Part shown: positions 17,392 through 26,199 of the stretch, piece by piece
How positions within the stretch are numbered: the first letter of the stretch is position 1
Layout: each line of letters starts with the position of its first letter
Source of the DNA: Xanthomonas sp. NCPPB 1128
GTDB taxonomy: Bacteria > Pseudomonadota > Gammaproteobacteria > Xanthomonadales > Xanthomonadaceae
NCBI RefSeq assembly: GCF_001043115.1
Contig: NZ_LFME01000006.1
Span: 1 to 64,000, forward strand
Direction of reading: 5' to 3'
Length of the DNA stretch: 64,000 nucleotides
Made by a program: the position numbers and the translations under genes
The notes under the pieces: generated by a model
Database searches by the model: none
Seen by the model: only the letters and a program-made list of their open reading frames with translations
What the model was told of the DNA's origin: nothing

Positions 17392-18350
17392 GCGCGCCCG
17401 TCGTGCCGGTGCCGCCCGAGCCGACGCCGCGGCTACGCCTGCAGCAGCGCCTGCGCCTGCGCTCGCTGCCGGCGATGCGCTGGCTGGTGATCGCCGCGCC
17501 GTACCTGTGGCTGCTGCTGTTCTTCGCGATCCCGTTCCTGATCGTGCTGCGCATTTCCTTCGCCGAACAGGCGATCCGCAGCCCGCCGTACAGCGAACTG
17601 CTGGAGGTCCGCGACGGCGTGCTGACGCTGAAGCTGACCCTGCAGAACTACCTGGCACTGCTGCGCGACCACCAGTACATCGAGGCCTACTGGGGCTCGA
17701 TCAAGATCGCCGGCATCTCCACCGTGCTGACCCTGCTGATCGGCTACCCGATGGCCTATGCGATCGCGCGGCTGTCGCCGTCGGCGCGCAACATCGCGAT
17801 GATGCTGGTGGTGCTGCCGTCGTGGACCTCGTTCCTGATCCGCGTCTATGCCTGGATCGGCATCCTCGACAGCAACGGCGTGCTCAACCGCGCGCTGCTG
17901 GCGCTGGGCGTGATCGATGCGCCGCTGCACATCCTCTACACCCCGGTCGCCGCCTATATCGGCATCGTCTACTGCTATCTGCCGTTCATGGTGCTGCCGC
18001 TGTACGCGACCCTGGTCAAGCTCGACCAGCGCCTGCTCGAGGCCGCCTACGATCTCGGCGCGCCGCCGTGGAAGGCGTTCCTGACCGTGACCCTGCCGCT
18101 GTCGCGGCCGGGCATCGTCGCCGGCTGCATGCTGGTGATGATCCCGGCGGTGGGCGAGTTCGTGATTCCGGAGATGCTCGGCGGCCCGGACACGCTGATG
18201 ATCGGCCGCGTGCTGTGGGGCGAGTTCTTCAACAATCGCGACTGGCCGACCGCCTCGGCGGTGGCGATCGCGATGCTGGCGTTGTTGATGGTGCCGATCC
18301 TGATCTTCAACCGTTACCAGCAGCGCCAGCTCGAAGGCGGGCAGGCATGA
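17388..18350 (+). CDS. potH: Polyamine ABC transporter permease (PotH/PotB-like)
   Basis: A 320-residue inner-membrane permease with six predicted helices after a short basic N-terminus. The EAA coupling loop reads EAAYDLGAPPWKAFLTVTLPLS, the contact with the ATPase. It starts at ATG 17388 inside the potG stop (ATGA) and overlaps the next permease in the same way, so the three are tightly coupled. Confidence 0.93.
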   Translation: MSAPVVPVPPEPTPRLRLQQRLRLRSLPAMRWLVIAAPYLWLLLFFAIPFLIVLRISFAEQAIRSPPYSELLEVRDGVLTLKLTLQNYLALLRDHQYIEAYWGSIKIAGISTVLTLLIGYPMAYAIARLSPSARNIAMMLVVLPSWTSFLIRVYAWIGILDSNGVLNRALLALGVIDAPLHILYTPVAAYIGIVYCYLPFMVLPLYATLVKLDQRLLEAAYDLGAPPWKAFLTVTLPLSRPGIVAGCMLVMIPAVGEFVIPEMLGGPDTLMIGRVLWGEFFNNRDWPTASAVAIAMLALLMVPILIFNRYQQRQLEGGQA

Positions 18351-19198
18351 GCGGCGCGCGCGGCGGCATGGGCACGGTGCTGCGCTGGACGGTGCTGGGC
18401 GCCGGCTTCGCCTTCCTGTACCTGCCGATCCTGCTGTTGATGGTGTATTCGTTCAACGCCTCCAAGCTGGCGACGGTGTGGGCCGGCTTCTCCACCAAGT
18501 GGTACGGCGAGTTGCTGCGCGACCGGCAGATCCTGCAGGCGGCCTGGATCAGCCTGAAGGTGGCGTTCTGGACCGCCACCGCGTCGATGGTGCTCGGCAC
18601 CCTGGCGGCGATGGCGATGACCCGCTTCCGCCGCTTCCCCAGCAAGAGCCTGTTCGGCGCGCTGGTGACCGCGCCGCTGGTGATGCCGGAGGTGATCATC
18701 GGCCTGTCGATCATGATGATGCTGGTGTCGATGGGCGGCGTGCTCGGCATCCCGCCCAAGGGCGTGATGGCGATCTGGGCCGCGCACGTCACCTTCACCC
18801 TGTCCTTCGTCACCGTGGTGGTGTCCTCGCGCCTGCAGGAGCTGGACCGCTCGCTGGAAGAGGCAGCGATGGATCTGGGCGCCAACCGCCTCAAGGTGTT
18901 CTTCCTGATCACCGTGCCGATCATCGCGCCGGCGCTGGTGTCCGGCTGGCTGCTGGCGTTCACCCTGTCGCTGGACGACGTAGTGATCGCCAACTTCGTC
19001 GCCGGTCCGGATTCGACCACGCTGCCGATGACCGTGTTCTCGTCGGTGCGCATGGGCCTGAAGCCCAAGATCAACGCGCTGGCCACGCTGATGGTGCTGG
19101 CAGTGTCGATCGCCGCCGTCGTCGGCTGGTGGCTGATGGCGCGCAGCGAGAAGCGGCGCCAGCGCGATATCCAGCTTGCCCAGCAGCAAGCGGGCTAG
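18347..19198 (+). CDS. potI: Polyamine ABC transporter permease (PotI/PotC-like)
   Basis: A 283-residue permease with six helices and an EAA loop (EEAAMDLGANRLKVFFLITV). It pairs with the preceding permease to form the channel. The ATG at 18347 overlaps the previous stop. A perfect REP hairpin starts 18 bp after the stop, a likely 3' end or mRNA-protecting structure for the operon. Confidence 0.93.
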   Translation: MSGARGGMGTVLRWTVLGAGFAFLYLPILLLMVYSFNASKLATVWAGFSTKWYGELLRDRQILQAAWISLKVAFWTATASMVLGTLAAMAMTRFRRFPSKSLFGALVTAPLVMPEVIIGLSIMMMLVSMGGVLGIPPKGVMAIWAAHVTFTLSFVTVVVSSRLQELDRSLEEAAMDLGANRLKVFFLITVPIIAPALVSGWLLAFTLSLDDVVIANFVAGPDSTTLPMTVFSSVRMGLKPKINALATLMVLAVSIAAVVGWWLMARSEKRRQRDIQLAQQQAG

Positions 19199-19216
19199 GG
19201 CATGACGTTGCTTCAC

Positions 19217-19282
19217 GTAGGAGCGGCTTCAGCCGCGACACGCCTTGCCGACAATGCCTGTCGCGGCTGAAGCCGCTCCTAC
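19217..19282. repeat. Inverted pair of REP elements (BIME-like hairpin)
   Basis: Two 24-bp units (19217-19240 and 19259-19282) are exact reverse complements with an 18-base loop. The unit is the GTAGGAGCGG...CCGCGACA repeat. It sits between potI and the dehydrogenase gene and could act as a terminator or stabiliser of potGHI mRNA. Confidence 0.9.
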
Positions 19283-19367
19283 AGGACATCGCACTCGACG
19301 GCATCGCCACGTCGCCGCAACGTTCACGGCGCTAGGCTGACTGGACATTTTTCCAGGAGTCCGCGCG

Positions 19368-20732
19368 ATGCCTTACGACACCGTCAATCCGGCCAATGGC
19401 CAGGTCGAATACAGTCTCGAGCTGATGGACGCCGCCGCCGTCGAACAGCGCCTGGCCGCCGCGGCGCAGGCGTTCCCGGGCTGGGCGGCGACCCCGCTGG
19501 AACAGCGCGGCGCGCTGCTGCGCAAGGTCGGTGTGCAGTTGCGCGACCAGCGCGATGCGATCCAGCGGGTGATGACCGCGGAAATGGGCAAGCTGCGCAA
19601 GGAAGCCCTGGCCGAACTCGACAAGTGCGCCGCGGCCTGCGACTACTACGCCGAGCACGCAGCCGCGTACCTGCGCGAGCAGGCGGTGGCCACCGATGCG
19701 CAGCGCAGCTACGTGCGCTACGAACCGCTGGGCTGCGTGCTGGCGGTGATGCCGTGGAACTTCCCGATCTGGCAGGTGTTCCGCTTCCTGGCGCCGGCGC
19801 TGATGGCCGGTAACGTCGCCCTGCTCAAGCACGCCAGCAACGTGCCGCGCTGCGCCGACGCGATCGCCAAGGTGCTGGCCGACGCCGGCGTGCCGGACGG
19901 CGTGTTCGACGTGCTGCACATCGACAACGACCAGGCTGCCGAAGTGCTGCGCGATGCGCGCGTGGCCGCGGTCACCCTGACCGGCAGCGAGCGCGCCGGC
20001 CGCTCCATCGCCGCCAACGCCGGCGGGCAGTTGAAGAAGTGCGTGATGGAACTGGGCGGCAGCGACGCCTTCGTGGTGCTGGACGACGCCGACCTCGACG
20101 CCACCGTGGCCGCGGCGGTGAAGTCGCGCTTCGACAACGCCGGGCAGACCTGCATCGCGGCCAAGCGCTTCGTAGTGGTGGAGGCGATCGCCGACGAGTT
20201 CGTGCGCCGCTTCGTGGCCGCCGCTGCCGAGCGTCGTCTCGGCGACCCGCAGGAGGAGACGACCACGCTGGCGCCGATGGCACGCCAGGACCTGCGCGAC
20301 GAACTGCACAAGCAGGTGCAGGCCAGCATCGCCAAGGGGGCGAAGGCGCTGCTCGGTTGCGAACCCGAGCGCGGCAGCCATGCCGGCTATCCCGCGTCGA
20401 TCCTCGACCAGGTGGTGCCGGGCATGCCGGCCTACGACGAGGAACTGTTCGGCCCGGTCGCGGCGATCCTGCGCGTGGCCGACGAAGCAGAAGCCGTGCG
20501 CGTGGCCAACGACACCACCTTCGGCCTCGGCGGAAGCGTCTGGAGCAGTGATCGCACCCGCGGCGAACGTGTGGCCTGCCAACTCGAGTGCGGCGCCGCC
20601 TTCGTCAACGCCATCGTCAAGAGCGACGTACGCCTGCCGTTCGGCGGCATCAAGCGCTCCGGCTTCGGCCGCGAACTGGCCGAGCATGGCATCCATGAGT
20701 TCATGAACATCAAGTCGGTGTATGTGGCTTGA
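19368..20732 (+). CDS. NAD(P)+-dependent succinate-semialdehyde dehydrogenase-like aldehyde dehydrogenase
   Basis: A 454-residue ALDH. The catalytic Cys262 is in AGQTCIAAKR and the general-base Glu is in MELGGSDAFVVL. The MPWNFPIWQVFR motif is characteristic of the Sad/GabD1-like short subgroup. It starts at ATG 19368 with AGGAG nine bases upstream. It could oxidise succinate semialdehyde from GABA, or gamma-glutamyl-aminobutyraldehyde (the PuuC step), since no other dehydrogenase is in the cluster. A GABA transaminase of the GabT type is not seen here. Confidence 0.87.
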   Translation: MPYDTVNPANGQVEYSLELMDAAAVEQRLAAAAQAFPGWAATPLEQRGALLRKVGVQLRDQRDAIQRVMTAEMGKLRKEALAELDKCAAACDYYAEHAAAYLREQAVATDAQRSYVRYEPLGCVLAVMPWNFPIWQVFRFLAPALMAGNVALLKHASNVPRCADAIAKVLADAGVPDGVFDVLHIDNDQAAEVLRDARVAAVTLTGSERAGRSIAANAGGQLKKCVMELGGSDAFVVLDDADLDATVAAAVKSRFDNAGQTCIAAKRFVVVEAIADEFVRRFVAAAAERRLGDPQEETTTLAPMARQDLRDELHKQVQASIAKGAKALLGCEPERGSHAGYPASILDQVVPGMPAYDEELFGPVAAILRVADEAEAVRVANDTTFGLGGSVWSSDRTRGERVACQLECGAAFVNAIVKSDVRLPFGGIKRSGFGRELAEHGIHEFMNIKSVYVA

Positions 20733-20739
20733 GGGCGGG

Positions 20740-20875
20740 GATTCGGGAGTCGGGATTGGGGATTCGCAAATGCGGCTTCCTCCGCTGATGCATCCCGTGC
20801 AACCGCAGACTTAAGCCATCAGTTCGCAGCGCACCGCTTCAACGAATCCCAACTCCCCAATCCCCACTCCCGGCC
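20740..20875. repeat. Inverted pair of heptad repeats between convergent genes
   Basis: GGGATTCGGGAGTCGGG-type units at 20740-20766 and their complement at 20843-20875 flank 76 bp of unassigned DNA. The arms pair imperfectly. They lie between the convergent dehydrogenase and corA genes and may serve as a two-way terminator. Confidence 0.65.
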
Positions 20876-21871
20876 TCACAACCACCTCGCCCGCTTGAAC
20901 GCCACATACAGCGCCACGCACACCGCGGCGACGCCGCCGACCATCAGCGGGTAGGCCCAGGGCCATTCCAGTTCCGGCATCTGCTTGAAGTTCATGCCGT
21001 ACCAGCTGGTGATCAGGGTCGGGGCGGCGAGCAGGGCGGCCCAGGCGCCGAGGCGCTTGACCGTCTCGCCCTGGGCCAGGGTCACCAGCGACAGGTTCAC
21101 GCTGAGCGCGGTGCCCAGCATCTCGCGCAGGGTGTCGATGGCGTCGTTGGTGCGCACCGCGTGGTCGAGCACGTCGCGCACGTACAGCCGCACTTCCTCG
21201 GCGATCAGCGGGCCGGGGTGGCGCTTGAGGTGCGCCAGCACGTCCTGCAGCGGCGCCACCGCCAGACGCATCTGGTTGAGTTCGCGCTTGAGTTCGTACA
21301 GGCGGATCGCAGTATCGCGGCGGTACGACTCGGCGAAGATGTCGGCTTCCAGCCGCTCCAGGCTCTGCCGGAAGGCGTCGAGGATCGGCTGGTAGTTGTC
21401 CACCACGTAGTCCAGCACCGCGTACAGCGCGTACGACGGGCCGAGCTTCATCAGCGACGCCTCGCGCTCCAGCCGCTCGCGCACCGGCGCGTAGGGCAGC
21501 GAGGCGCCATGGCGCACGGTCAGCAGGAAGCGCGCGCCGAGGAAGGCGTGGGTCTCGCCATAGACGATGCGCTCGTCGATCACCTGTGCGGTGTGCACCG
21601 CCAGGAACAGCGAGTTGCCGAAGGCCTCGACCTTCGGCCGCTGGTGCGCCTTGCGGGTGTCCTCGATCGCCAGTTCGTGCAGCTGGAATTCTTCCTTGAG
21701 CTGCTGCAGCACCGCGTCGCCCGGCTCGTACATGCCGACCCAGACGAAGCCGTCGTCGTGGCCGGCGAGCACGTCGCTGATCTGCTCCAGGGCGATGTCG
21801 TGGCGGCGGCCGTGGCCGTCGTAGTGCACGCAGTTGATGACGCAGGCGGGATTGGCGGTCGCGGAGGCCAT
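20876..21871 (-). CDS. corA: CorA-type Mg2+/Co2+ transporter
   Basis: A 331-residue channel-forming protein. A long alpha/beta cytoplasmic part is followed by two C-terminal helices; the first ends in the YGMNF signature (GMN motif) that selects hydrated Mg2+. The stalk helix has the usual RLYELKRELNQM stretch. The start is ATG 21871; the frame stays open far upstream but only by GC bias. The TTG start of the next gene upstream is 1.3 kb away, and this gene may be transcribed with it and corC. Confidence 0.92.
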   Translation of the reverse strand: MASATANPACVINCVHYDGHGRRHDIALEQISDVLAGHDDGFVWVGMYEPGDAVLQQLKEEFQLHELAIEDTRKAHQRPKVEAFGNSLFLAVHTAQVIDERIVYGETHAFLGARFLLTVRHGASLPYAPVRERLEREASLMKLGPSYALYAVLDYVVDNYQPILDAFRQSLERLEADIFAESYRRDTAIRLYELKRELNQMRLAVAPLQDVLAHLKRHPGPLIAEEVRLYVRDVLDHAVRTNDAIDTLREMLGTALSVNLSLVTLAQGETVKRLGAWAALLAAPTLITSWYGMNFKQMPELEWPWAYPLMVGGVAAVCVALYVAFKRARWL

Positions 21872-21921
21872 GGCGGGATCGGGTTCGGCGGAGGCGCGCG
21901 TGGCGAGGTGGCGCGACGGTA

Positions 21922-23205
21922 TCAGGGCTGCGGGCGAGGGCGGGTGAGCGCCCAGGCCAGCGCCGCGTGCACCGGCAGCAGCAGCGCGATCCATTGCAGG
22001 TTGAACTGCGGCTGCAGCATCGACAGCCAGTGGATCAGCAGCGCGGCGCCGGCCAGCGCCACCACCAGCCACAGCAGCACGTCGAACCAGCGCCCGGGGC
22101 GGCGCCCGCGCACTACCGCAAGACCGCCGAACAGCAGCGGCAGGCACAGCGGATCCAGCAGCAGCAGATTGCGGTTGCCCCAGGCGGCGCGATGCTCGCT
22201 GAAGCCCCATAGATACAGCAGGACCGCGCCGCCGAGCGCGCACAGCAGCCAGAACGGCAGCGCCAGCGCGGCCAGCCAGCGCGGGCGGCGCCCCAGTGCC
22301 AGCACGCCCGCCGCCGCGGCCAGTCCCACCAGCAGCCACGGCCACCAGTGCCGCAGCTGTTCCGGCGGCTCGGGCGGCAGCCGCTGCGGCAGCAACTGCT
22401 GGCGCGCCTGCACCAGCGGGCGGCCTTCGCTGTTGCGCACCTCGTTCAGGCTCTCGGCCAGGCGCATCGGCACGAACGCCTCTTCCCAGCGCGACAGCGG
22501 CTTGTCGGCGTACGGGCCCAGGCCCAGGTCGAAGCCCAGCCACATCCATGGCGCCGGCGAGGCCAGGCGCACCGATTCGCTGCGATAGGTGTTGCCGCGC
22601 GAGCGGCCGGACAGTTGCGCGTGCAGCGCCCCGCCCATCGCCCGGTCCAGCGCGTCGCGGACCATCGTGGCGCAGTTGGCGGTGTAGTAGTCGTAGCGGT
22701 AGCGGGCGTTCTCCGGGCGCGCACGCCAGGCCAGCGCCTGCTCCAGCGCACGCGCCTGCGCCGGCGCCAGGTCCAGCCACTGGATGTCGACGCCGCGGCC
22801 GGCCTCGCGGTATTGCTGCAGGTCCTCCTGCAGCGGCAACGCGACCAGGTAGTAGCGCATGTCGCCGGCGGCGAAGCGGCCGACGAAGCCCGGTTCGCTG
22901 GGGTCGAAGAAACCGAAGTTGTACGAGGTGGCCTGGCCCGTGCGCGGGTCGAGCACCACGATGGCGTCGTGGCCGAAGCGCTCGAAGAACACTTCGCCGG
23001 GCTGCATCGTCGCCACGCCGATGCGCGGTGCCGGGTCGTTGGCGGCGGCGGTGGTCGCAGCCGTCGTGGCTGCCGGTGCGGCCAGCGGCGGCGGTGCCGC
23101 CGGATCCGCGGGCGCGGTCTGCGCGAAGGCCAGTCCGGCCCACAGCGCCAGCAGCATCCCCAGCCAGCAGGCCGCGCTGGTACGCGGCGCGGTGCGCGCG
23201 CTCAA
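21922..23205 (-). CDS. DUF4105 (Lnb N-terminal periplasmic domain) membrane protein
   Basis: A 427-residue exported protein: signal peptide (to about AFAQ, residue 29), a periplasmic domain to about 280, then four to five transmembrane helices. The periplasmic part has FERFGHDAIVVLDP and TANCATMVRDALD. The His and Cys recall a papain/NlpC-like pair, but function is not established. The TTG start at 23205 overlaps the corC stop (TTGA), so expression is coupled to corC. Placement next to CorC and CorA suggests an envelope or metal link (inference). Confidence 0.82.
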   Translation of the reverse strand: MSARTAPRTSAACWLGMLLALWAGLAFAQTAPADPAAPPPLAAPAATTAATTAAANDPAPRIGVATMQPGEVFFERFGHDAIVVLDPRTGQATSYNFGFFDPSEPGFVGRFAAGDMRYYLVALPLQEDLQQYREAGRGVDIQWLDLAPAQARALEQALAWRARPENARYRYDYYTANCATMVRDALDRAMGGALHAQLSGRSRGNTYRSESVRLASPAPWMWLGFDLGLGPYADKPLSRWEEAFVPMRLAESLNEVRNSEGRPLVQARQQLLPQRLPPEPPEQLRHWWPWLLVGLAAAAGVLALGRRPRWLAALALPFWLLCALGGAVLLYLWGFSEHRAAWGNRNLLLLDPLCLPLLFGGLAVVRGRRPGRWFDVLLWLVVALAGAALLIHWLSMLQPQFNLQWIALLLPVHAALAWALTRPRPQP

Positions 23206-24083
23206 GCGCCGTCCTGCGCGGCGGGCGGCAGGATGGTGACGTGGAAGGCTTGCACCCGGCGCGCGTCGGCCCGCGCCACGCGGAACGCGAACCGCCCCAG
23301 GGTCAATTCCTCGCCGGTCTCGGGCAGGTGGCCGATCGCCTCGGTGACCAGCCCGCCGATGGTGTCGTAGTCGTCGTCGGGGAAGTCGGCGCCGAAGCGC
23401 TCGTTGAAATCCTCGATCGGGGTCAGCGCGTCCACCACATACTGGCCGTCGGCCTGCGCGGCGATCAGCGAGGCCTCGTCCTCGGCGTCGTCGTGTTCGT
23501 CGTCGATGTCGCCGACGATCTGCTCCAGCACGTCCTCGATGGTCACCAGTCCGGCCACGCCGCCGTACTCGTCGACCACGATCGCCATGTGGTTGCGCGA
23601 CAGGCGGAACTCCTTGAGCAGCACGTTGAGCTTCTTCGACTCGGGGATCAACACCGCCGGGCGCAGCAGTTCGCGCACCGTGCCCGGACCGTGGTCGGCG
23701 ACCACGCCGCGCAGCAGGTCCTTGGCCAGCAGGATGCCGAGGATGTCGTCCTTGTTGTCGCCGTGCACCGGGAAGCGCGAATGGCCGGATTCGACCACCT
23801 GCTTCATCAGGTCGAGGAAGCGCGACTCCACCGGCAGCGAGACCATCTGCGCGCGCGACACCATCACGTCGCCGACGGTGAGTTCGGAGACCGACAGCGC
23901 GCCCTCCATCATGCGCAGCGTGTCGGCGGCGATCAGGCCATCGTGCTGTGCGTCGCGCAGCACCTCGACCAGATCGTCGCGGGTGTGCGGGTCGCCGGAG
24001 AACACCGAGGTCAGGCGTTCCAGCCAGCCGCGACGTTTTTCGTGGGATTCGGGGGAGGAGCTACTCGGTCCGTCTTCAGACAT
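23202..24083 (-). CDS. corC: CBS-domain CorC/YbeX-family protein
   Basis: A 293-residue cytoplasmic protein. Two CBS domains (about 65-190, with MVSRAQMVSLP and IVVDEYGGVAGLVTIEDVLEQIVGDI) are followed by the CorC-HlyC transporter-associated domain (YVVDALTPIEDFNERF). YbeX-type proteins are linked to Mg2+ efflux and ribosome maturation. It belongs to the ybeZ-ybeY-ybeX group, here with a small exported-protein gene between it and ybeY. The last four bases overlap the next gene. Confidence 0.93.
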   Translation of the reverse strand: MSEDGPSSSSPESHEKRRGWLERLTSVFSGDPHTRDDLVEVLRDAQHDGLIAADTLRMMEGALSVSELTVGDVMVSRAQMVSLPVESRFLDLMKQVVESGHSRFPVHGDNKDDILGILLAKDLLRGVVADHGPGTVRELLRPAVLIPESKKLNVLLKEFRLSRNHMAIVVDEYGGVAGLVTIEDVLEQIVGDIDDEHDDAEDEASLIAAQADGQYVVDALTPIEDFNERFGADFPDDDYDTIGGLVTEAIGHLPETGEELTLGRFAFRVARADARRVQAFHVTILPPAAQDGA

Positions 24084-24194
24084 GTTCTGGGGCTAGGCGC
24101 CCGATCGAACGGGCGGTAAGCCCAAGTCTAGCAGGGCGGTCGCGACAGCATCGCGACGCCGACGGCCCGTGCCGGCAGGGCCGCCGGCGCGGGT

Positions 24195-24803
24195 TCAGCC
24201 GCCCTTGGGCGGCGTGTGCAGGGCGTCCGGCGCAGGGGGCGCGCCCGGTTCCTCGGGCAGATCCAGGCTGTAGCTGCAGCCGGCCAGGGTCTTGCCGGGA
24301 TGCGATTTCACCGTGGACACGCTGAGGATGATCGACTCGATCATCGGCTCACCGGTCTTGGGATCGTGGACGTCGCGGCTGAGCACCTCGCGGCCGAACA
24401 TGGCCTTCTCCGGGGTGTCCACCGCCGCTTCCAGGTTCAGGCGCTTGGCCAGCGGCCGCGGATCGGGCAGGTCCAGGATCGCCATCACGCTGGCGCCGGA
24501 AAAGGCGATGCGCTCGCTGCTGTAGCCGAATACCTGGATCGGCCGGGTCAGCGCGTACTCGGTCATGAACAGATTGGACTGCGGCAGCGGCCGCCAGCCG
24601 TGCGCCACCGCCTTCAGCGGATCGGCCAGCAGCGGCGCCAGTGCGGTGAAGTCGGCCACATGCTGGCGGCATTCCAGCAGGGCCGGCAGGTCGATGGCCG
24701 GATCGGCGGCCGCGGCCGCGGCAGGCGCTGCAGTGGGCGGCGCGGCGACAGCCGCAGGAACGGCGCAGGCGAGCGCGAGCAGGACGAGCGAGGGACGGAT
24801 CAA
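24195..24803 (-). CDS. Exported protein of unknown function
   Basis: A 202-residue protein with a signal peptide (LVLLALACAVPAAVA) and an Ala/Pro-rich linker to about residue 33. The globular part has two Cys (LLECRQ and LAGCSYSL) that could form a disulfide, and a Pro/Gly-rich tail. I prefer TTG 24803 because GAGG lies nine bases upstream and the signal peptide then starts cleanly; GTG 24854 is the alternative. It lies between ybeY and corC. I do not recognise the family. Confidence 0.7.
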   Translation of the reverse strand: MIRPSLVLLALACAVPAAVAAPPTAAPAAAAAADPAIDLPALLECRQHVADFTALAPLLADPLKAVAHGWRPLPQSNLFMTEYALTRPIQVFGYSSERIAFSGASVMAILDLPDPRPLAKRLNLEAAVDTPEKAMFGREVLSRDVHDPKTGEPMIESIILSVSTVKSHPGKTLAGCSYSLDLPEEPGAPPAPDALHTPPKGG

Positions 24804-24907
24804 CGCACAGAACCTCGAAGGGAAACGGGGCGGCGGCGATCGCCGCGCGGCCACGTTACCGCCGGCGCCTGCGCTTGACCAGCGCGGGGAGGTGGGCGAT
24901 ACACCGA

Positions 24908-24946
24908 GCCCCTCTCCCCCCGGAAGAGGGGTTGGGGTGAGGGTCG
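24908..24946. repeat. Intergenic palindrome (CCCCTCTCC...GGGGTTGGGGTGAGGG)
   Basis: CCCTCTCCCCCCGGAAGAGGGG followed by TTGGGGTGAGGG, a hairpin-prone intergenic sequence placed between the small exported-protein gene and ybeY. It may be an mRNA processing or termination structure within the operon. Confidence 0.5.
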
Positions 24947-24975
24947 GTCGCGGCAGGGGGCGTGGGGATATCGGA

Positions 24976-25461
24976 TCAGCGCTCGCCGGCGTAGGGGTCG
25001 GAGACGCCGAGGTCGGCGAGGATCTCGCGCTCCAGTTGCTCCATTGCCTCGGCTTCCTTGTCGTCCTCGTGGTCCCAGCCGAGCAGGTGCAGCACGCCGT
25101 GCACGGTCAGGTGCGCGTAGTGCGCGTTGAGCGGCTTGTCCTGTTCGGCGGCTTCGCGCGCCACCACCGGCGCGCAGATCACCAGGTCGCCGAGCAGCGG
25201 CAGCTTGACGCCCTTCGGCAGCCCCTCCGGCAGTTCCGCCGGGAAACTGAGCACGTTGGTGGCGTAGTCCTTGCCGCGGTAGTGCTGGTTGAGGGCGCGG
25301 CCTTCGCGGTCGTCGACCAGGCGGATCGCCAGGTCGGCCTCGCGGATGCGGCCCTTCAGCGCCGCGGCGACCCATTTGCGAAAGCTCGGCGCCGCCGGCA
25401 GCCCGGCACGGGGCAGGGCGTAGCTGACGCCGACATCGAGGCGGACGGGACCTTTGGTCAT
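24976..25461 (-). CDS. ybeY: Endoribonuclease YbeY (rRNA maturation)
   Basis: A 161-residue single-domain metalloprotein. The zinc site [11 protein letters not shown] (His-x3-His-x5-His) is intact and the conserved NVLSFPAE precedes it. YbeY acts in 16S rRNA 3' processing and ribosome quality control. It normally follows phoH (ybeZ) directly; here a small gene and about 165 bp separate them. The start is ATG 25461. Confidence 0.96.
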   Translation of the reverse strand: MTKGPVRLDVGVSYALPRAGLPAAPSFRKWVAAALKGRIREADLAIRLVDDREGRALNQHYRGKDYATNVLSFPAELPEGLPKGVKLPLLGDLVICAPVVAREAAEQDKPLNAHYAHLTVHGVLHLLGWDHEDDKEAEAMEQLEREILADLGVSDPYAGER

Positions 25462-25626
25462 GGCGGAACGGCCAGGTGCAGCGGTGGGCGCACAGTATCG
25501 CGCGTGGGGCGGCTCAGGGCGACTTTCCGTCCTCGGCGCCCTCGATCTCGACCGCGACCATGGCAGTGGCGTGCGTGGCGCAACAGGGCCGTAAACGTGC
25601 GGCGCAGTTGCAGCTTTACAGCGGAC

Positions 25627-26199
25627 TCAGGTCACGCACGCGATCAGGAACAGCAGCGGCGTCTTCTCCGCTTCTGCCACGTACACCGTGCTACCCATCG
25701 GGCCGTGCTGGCAACGCGGATTGCTGCGCCGGACCTCGACCGTGGCGGCGAAGCGCGCCGCTGCCGTCAGCCACACGGCGGCCTGGCCGCGTTCGAGCAG
25801 GTCGCCGACCAGATAAAGGCTATCGGTGGGCACTTGCGCGAGCGCGAGTGCCGTGCAGCCGAAGCGGTCGCGGCGTGCGTTCGCGCCGTCCCTGCTCGCC
25901 GCATCCAGCAGGCCTTGTGCACGCGTGCCGGCGATCCAGGCCAGGCGTTGCGCTTGGTCGTCGCGCGGCGCGGTCGGCGAGGTGCGGGCGATCGCCGCGG
26001 CACGCTCCAGGGCGTCGCGCGGCAGGCCGATGCTGGCCGTGTCCTGCTCGATCGACAGGCAGGATGGGATCAACGATTGCGCCAGGGCGATGCGTTGCGG
26101 CGCCGGATCCTGTGCTGATGGAGCATCCGGCGTCTGGCCGCCGGCACTGCCGGCCACGCCAAGCAGCGCTGCCAGCAGGCCGGCCCAGGGCCGGATCAT
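25627..26199 (-). CDS. Exported protein of unknown function
   Basis: A 190-residue protein with an N-terminal signal ([21 protein letters not shown]) and four Cys in the mature part (IPSCLS, FGCTAL, PRCQHG and IACVT). An acidic/Ala-rich helical region lies between them. Its ATG overlaps the phoH stop (ATGA), so it is cotranslated with phoH. It separates phoH from ybeY. No recognised family; probably periplasmic. Confidence 0.75.
   Translation of the reverse strand: MIRPWAGLLAALLGVAGSAGGQTPDAPSAQDPAPQRIALAQSLIPSCLSIEQDTASIGLPRDALERAAAIARTSPTAPRDDQAQRLAWIAGTRAQGLLDAASRDGANARRDRFGCTALALAQVPTDSLYLVGDLLERGQAAVWLTAAARFAATVEVRRSNPRCQHGPMGSTVYVAEAEKTPLLFLIACVT

Noticed and set aside
19217-19282. Possible CRISPR repeats among the REP elements
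   Set aside because: Units are inverted pairs, not regularly spaced direct repeats with unique spacers, and no cas gene is present.
20876-23143. A single 755-codon frame joining corA to upstream DNA
   Set aside because: The CorA-like part begins at ATG 21871. Upstream codons are antisense-frame reading of the DUF4105 gene, not a fusion.
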